8,212 nt of DNA. Source: Clostridiales bacterium mt11 (lineage in GTDB: Bacteria; Bacillota; Clostridia; Tissierellales; Tepidimicrobiaceae). The notes under the pieces are model-generated. The model was not told where the DNA came from. It saw nothing but the letters and a program-made list of their open reading frames with translations, and ran no database searches. This document shows, one piece after another, positions 5,070-8,212 of the stretch. Position 1 is the first letter of the stretch. Each line of letters opens with the position of its first letter. The stretch covers positions 324,347 through 332,558 of the forward strand of contig LN874946.1 in NCBI GenBank assembly GCA_001282665.1. Direction: 5' to 3'. A program made the translations under genes and the position numbers.

Positions 5070-6758
5070 ATGAGAAAAAAGATATGGATAACATTTTTTA
5101 TATTGATGGTATCTACTATTTTAGTTACAAGTATTATATTTTTAAGTCTAGGAAGAGCGAAGTGTTTTAATAGTTTAGAAGATAAGATTGATTCTACGGC
5201 ATTATTGCTTATGGAATTACTTGAGTCTAAAGATAAATGGACTGATGATGAGCTAAATAGAATTATTGATATTTACTCAGAATTAGTGGGGGGAAAAATT
5301 ACTTTAACTTTCTCTAATGGGAAAGTAATTAATCAAGATACGGATAATTCAAAAGATGAAAACCAAAAAGAGCCAATCTTTTCAAAAATGGTACAGTTTG
5401 ATGGCGAACATTCTATTAAAGAATTGACTATATCCATATTTAATAAAGATTTAAATGGAATAGATAGTGAGTATCGTAAATATATGCTAATATCCTTAAT
5501 CATATCATTGATAATGGTATTAATAATAGGTACTAGGTATGTGGAATATGCAGTAAAACCCTATAGGGAATTGACAAGAGCTACTCAGAACATTATAAAT
5601 GGGGTATATGATGAAGAGTTAATATTTTATGATGATAAGGATTTAGAATATCTAGCTGAGAATTTCAACTTCATGAGTAGAAAATTACAGAACACTATTA
5701 AAGAACTACAGGAGGTGAATACAAAATTAAAAGCTACCCTTAAAAGTATAGGGGATGGGGTAATTGCCTTTGATAATAAATTAAATACCATATTAATAAA
5801 TCCCTTTGCTGAGCAAGTATTATCCCTAAAAGAAAAAGAAGTAATGGGAAGACATTTAACTCAAGTGATTAAAGATGAAGATTTAAAAGAACTATTTTTA
5901 ACTCTAGTGGAAAACACGGATTCAAACAAAATAGAGATAGAGATTAAAAAACCTCTCAATAAAATAGTAAACATCTATGCTAATCCCATTGTTTTTCATA
6001 AATATACTCAAGGAAGACTGGGAACTGTATTTATCATTCAAGATGTAACGAAGATTAAAAAATTGGAAAGGGTTAGGGAGGATTTTGTAGCCAATGTTTC
6101 TCATGAGTTAAAAACACCTTTAACATCTTTAAAAGGATTTATTGAAACTTTAAAGGATGGTGCCATAGAGGATAGAAAAATCACATTGAAATTTTTGAAT
6201 ATTATGGATATTGAGGTAAATAGATTAAATGCCTTAATAGATGATTTGCTCCTATTATCGGAAGTGGAAAACAAGGAGTTAAAATTAATCTCCGAACCCA
6301 TATATGTTGAAGAAGTAGTAGATGAAGTGTTTGAAATATTAGGTAGAAGTGCAGAAGACAAAAAGATTACTCTAATGAAGGAAATAGTTGGAGAGCCGCC
6401 TTTAATACAGGGGAATTATAATTATTTTAAACAGATGATAATAAATCTAGTTGATAATGGAATCAAATATACTCATGAAGGTGGATATGTAAAAGTTTGG
6501 GCTAAATATGAAAAAGGAGATTTAATAATAAAAGTAGCAGATAATGGTATGGGCATAGCTGAAAAGCAACAGGATAGAATATTTGAGAGGTTTTATAGAG
6601 TAGATAAATCAAGGTCTAGATGCGTAGGAGGAACTGGCTTAGGACTAGCTATAGTTAAACATGTAATTTCTGTATTTAATGGTAGTATTTTAATCGAATC
6701 TAAACCTAATATAGGTACTACCTTTACTCTAAAAATACCTATAATACTTATAAAATAA
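5070..6758 (+). CDS. PhoR-like membrane sensor histidine kinase
   Basis: Sensor kinase of the preceding regulator, 562 residues. It has a transmembrane helix at about 6-28, an extracytoplasmic sensor segment of about 110 residues, a second helix at about 138-158 and a HAMP domain (about 160-212, with AVKPYRELTRATQNIINGVY). Next come a coiled-coil linker, a PAS domain (about 217-328), a HisKA domain with phosphoacceptor H345 in FVANVSHELKTPLTSLKGF, and an ATPase domain. That domain has the N box with N463 (INLVDNGIKYT), G1 box DNGMGI (491-496), F box RIFERFYRVDKSRSR and G2 box GGTGLGLAIVKH (520-531). This layout and length match PhoR, PnpS or WalK-type kinases. All catalytic motifs are intact. 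The extracytoplasmic segment shows no signature that would name the signal; phosphate limitation is one possibility given the PhoP/PhoR resemblance, but that is inference. Confidence 0.93.
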   Translation: MRKKIWITFFILMVSTILVTSIIFLSLGRAKCFNSLEDKIDSTALLLMELLESKDKWTDDELNRIIDIYSELVGGKITLTFSNGKVINQDTDNSKDENQKEPIFSKMVQFDGEHSIKELTISIFNKDLNGIDSEYRKYMLISLIISLIMVLIIGTRYVEYAVKPYRELTRATQNIINGVYDEELIFYDDKDLEYLAENFNFMSRKLQNTIKELQEVNTKLKATLKSIGDGVIAFDNKLNTILINPFAEQVLSLKEKEVMGRHLTQVIKDEDLKELFLTLVENTDSNKIEIEIKKPLNKIVNIYANPIVFHKYTQGRLGTVFIIQDVTKIKKLERVREDFVANVSHELKTPLTSLKGFIETLKDGAIEDRKITLKFLNIMDIEVNRLNALIDDLLLLSEVENKELKLISEPIYVEEVVDEVFEILGRSAEDKKITLMKEIVGEPPLIQGNYNYFKQMIINLVDNGIKYTHEGGYVKVWAKYEKGDLIIKVADNGMGIAEKQQDRIFERFYRVDKSRSRCVGGTGLGLAIVKHVISVFNGSILIESKPNIGTTFTLKIPIILIK

Positions 6759-6768
6759 GGATGATTTT

Positions 6769-8187
6769 ATGGACAAGAAGTATGTAAGCCAAGCAGTACT
6801 GCAAAATATTTTGCAGCATACGGATATTGGAATTCATGTAATTGATGAAAATAGAAGGACTATAGTGTATAACAAGGTAATGGCTCAATTAGAAGGACTA
6901 AAAGCAGAACAAGTATTACAAAGAGATTTATTAGATATATTTCCTAGTTTAAATGAAGATACTTCAACTTTAATAAAAGTTTTGAATACTGAAAAACCTA
7001 TAATCGATAAAACTCAAACCTATATAAATTATAAAGGTCAAAAGATTACTACGGTTAATTCAACAATACCTCTATTTTGGGAAGAAAAGATTGTAGGTGC
7101 TTTAGAAATAGCAAAGGATATCACTTATCTCAAAAGATTATCGGATCAGCTAATGGATTTACAGCGGGAATTAAAATGCAACAACCATGGAAAATATAGA
7201 AGTAAAAATAGGATAAAAAACTATACCTTTAGCGATATAATTGGAAAAGATGAAAATATGATTAAAGCCATTGAAATAGGCAAAAGGGCAAGTAATTCTC
7301 CTTCAACCGTATTGTTATATGGAGAAACCGGAACTGGTAAGGAACTATTTGCTCAGAGTATTCATTATGAAGGTATAAGGAAGAATAGACCTTTTATTGC
7401 TCAGAATTGTGCTGCTATTCCTGAACCCTTATTGGAAGGGATACTATTTGGTACCGATAAGGGAGGGTTTACAGGAGCTATTGAAAGGGAAGGGATATTT
7501 GAACAGGCCAATGGAGGAACATTGTTATTAGATGAGATTAACTCCATGTCTTGGGAATTACAATCAAAATTATTAAGAGTGCTTCAAGAGGGATATATAC
7601 GTCGAATTGGAGGAATAAAGGATATACTCGTAGATGTTAAAATAATAGCTACTACCAATGAAGAACCTCTAGAATCTGTTAAAAAAGGAACTTTAAGAAA
7701 GGATTTATATTATAGATTAAATGTAGTATATATAGATATTCCCCCACTAAGGGATAGAAGAGACGATATTCCAATTCTATGTGATTATTTCATCCATAAG
7801 TATAATCCTTTACTTGGAAAAAGTGTTATAGGTATAAAGGATGATATTATACAGTATTTCTACCAATATTCTTGGCCAGGAAATGTTAGAGAGTTAGAAA
7901 ATTCCATAGAATCTGCAATGAACTATGCTCCTGATAACAGAAGGTATTTACAAAGAGAAGATTTTATATCCTGTCATAATATATTTAAAGATGAAGATAT
8001 ATTTAATCTCAATACTTTAAACATGGAAAGGCCTTTACCAGAATACCTAGAAGAAATGGAAAAGGATATTATAAATAGAACTTTGGAAGAGAATAAATAC
8101 AATATATCCAAGACTGCAAAGAAATTAGGAATAAAAAGGCAGACATTACAGCATAAAATTAAAAAATATAATTCTAGAGCAAAATAA
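6769..8187 (+). CDS. Sigma-54-dependent transcriptional activator (PAS-AAA+-Fis, RocR-like)
   Basis: Enhancer-binding protein that uses ATP to open promoters bound by sigma-54 (RpoN) polymerase; 472 residues. An N-terminal PAS sensor domain (about 9-120) is followed by a short linker and the AAA+ domain (about 153-388). That domain has Walker A GETGTGKE (185-192), the sigma-54 contact loop GGFTGA (232-237), Walker B GGTLLLDEI (249-257), sensor I around ATTNEE, the arginine-rich LRKDLYYRLNVV (309-320) and WPGNVRELENSI (369-380). A Fis-type helix-turn-helix ends the protein (NISKTAKKLGIKRQTLQHKI, 445-464). It has no receiver domain, so it is not a direct phosphorylation target of the kinase and presumably senses a ligand through PAS. 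The run ILFGTDKGGFTGA and DEINSM resembles the RocR/BkdR-type subgroup. AAGGATG provides the ribosome site and the kinase gene ends 10 bases upstream. No RpoN-type -24/-12 promoter was recognised in the window, so its targets lie elsewhere or beyond the end. Confidence 0.92.
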   Translation: MDKKYVSQAVLQNILQHTDIGIHVIDENRRTIVYNKVMAQLEGLKAEQVLQRDLLDIFPSLNEDTSTLIKVLNTEKPIIDKTQTYINYKGQKITTVNSTIPLFWEEKIVGALEIAKDITYLKRLSDQLMDLQRELKCNNHGKYRSKNRIKNYTFSDIIGKDENMIKAIEIGKRASNSPSTVLLYGETGTGKELFAQSIHYEGIRKNRPFIAQNCAAIPEPLLEGILFGTDKGGFTGAIEREGIFEQANGGTLLLDEINSMSWELQSKLLRVLQEGYIRRIGGIKDILVDVKIIATTNEEPLESVKKGTLRKDLYYRLNVVYIDIPPLRDRRDDIPILCDYFIHKYNPLLGKSVIGIKDDIIQYFYQYSWPGNVRELENSIESAMNYAPDNRRYLQREDFISCHNIFKDEDIFNLNTLNMERPLPEYLEEMEKDIINRTLEENKYNISKTAKKLGIKRQTLQHKIKKYNSRAK

Positions 8188-8212
8188 TTTGCATTATCAT
8201 GCAAATTATTTT
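8181..8212 (+). terminator. Inverted repeat, likely terminator after the sigma-54 activator
   Basis: Positions 8181-8194 and 8199-8212 are perfect 14-base reverse complements around the 4-base loop TATC. The inner stem is ATTTGCAT/ATGCAAAT, and the outer arms are A-rich on the left and T-rich on the right, as in a bidirectional intrinsic terminator. The stop codon TAA (8185-8187) lies inside the left arm. The stem has few G-C pairs, and the sequence ends with the right arm, so a longer T-run cannot be judged. Confidence 0.65.

Noticed and set aside
5710..5718. Full-strength Shine-Dalgarno AGGAGGTGA inside the kinase gene, at the HAMP-PAS border, hinting at an internal start for a soluble kinase
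   Set aside because: No ATG, GTG or TTG in the kinase frame lies at a usable distance; the bases are explained by the codons for Leu-Gln-Glu-Val-Asn.

Overview
The window looks like a chromosomal segment of a low-GC, endospore-forming Firmicute of the class Clostridia (or the related Tissierellia). It is strongly AT-rich by eye. It carries the conserved block spoIIGA-sigE-sigG-ylmC-nrdR-pgeF, which is characteristic of spore-forming Firmicutes. The genus cannot be told from the sequence alone. All genes are on the + strand and no phage, insertion sequence, CRISPR array, tRNA or rRNA was seen.

Layout: 1-119 is a promoter region with two direct copies of TGACAAATT (Spo0A-box-like) and a TATAAT element. 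120-1741 is spoIIGA-sigE, the membrane protease and its substrate pro-sigma-E, the mother-cell sporulation sigma factor. A strong hairpin plus T-run terminator (1763-1821) closes this pair. 1822-1968 holds a sigma-F/sigma-G-like promoter and an unusual short leader in front of sigG (1969-2742), the forespore sigma factor. 2831-3076 is a YlmC/YmxH PRC-barrel protein. A near-consensus sigma-A promoter (3081-3109) then leads to nrdR (ribonucleotide reductase repressor), pgeF (peptidoglycan editing factor) and a three-gene signalling set: an OmpR/PhoP-family response regulator, a PhoR-like membrane histidine kinase and a PAS-AAA+-Fis sigma-54 activator. A perfect 14-bp inverted repeat closes the window.

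How the genes work together: Spo0A~P probably switches on spoIIGA-sigE. SpoIIGA then removes the sigma-E pro-sequence in the mother cell, while sigG, transcribed separately, serves the forespore. From nrdR onward the genes are housekeeping or signalling genes in a tightly spaced run (gaps of 22, 14, 3 and 10 bases), probably co-transcribed from the nrdR promoter.

Most of the window is a known syntenic block and I see no clearly undescribed system. The points most worth a second look are the sigG leader, where two micro-ORFs (one in frame with sigG) end at or next to its GTG start; the exclusive use of TTG/GTG starts by the three sporulation genes; and the coupling of a PhoP/PhoR-type two-component pair to a sigma-54 activator in one apparent operon.
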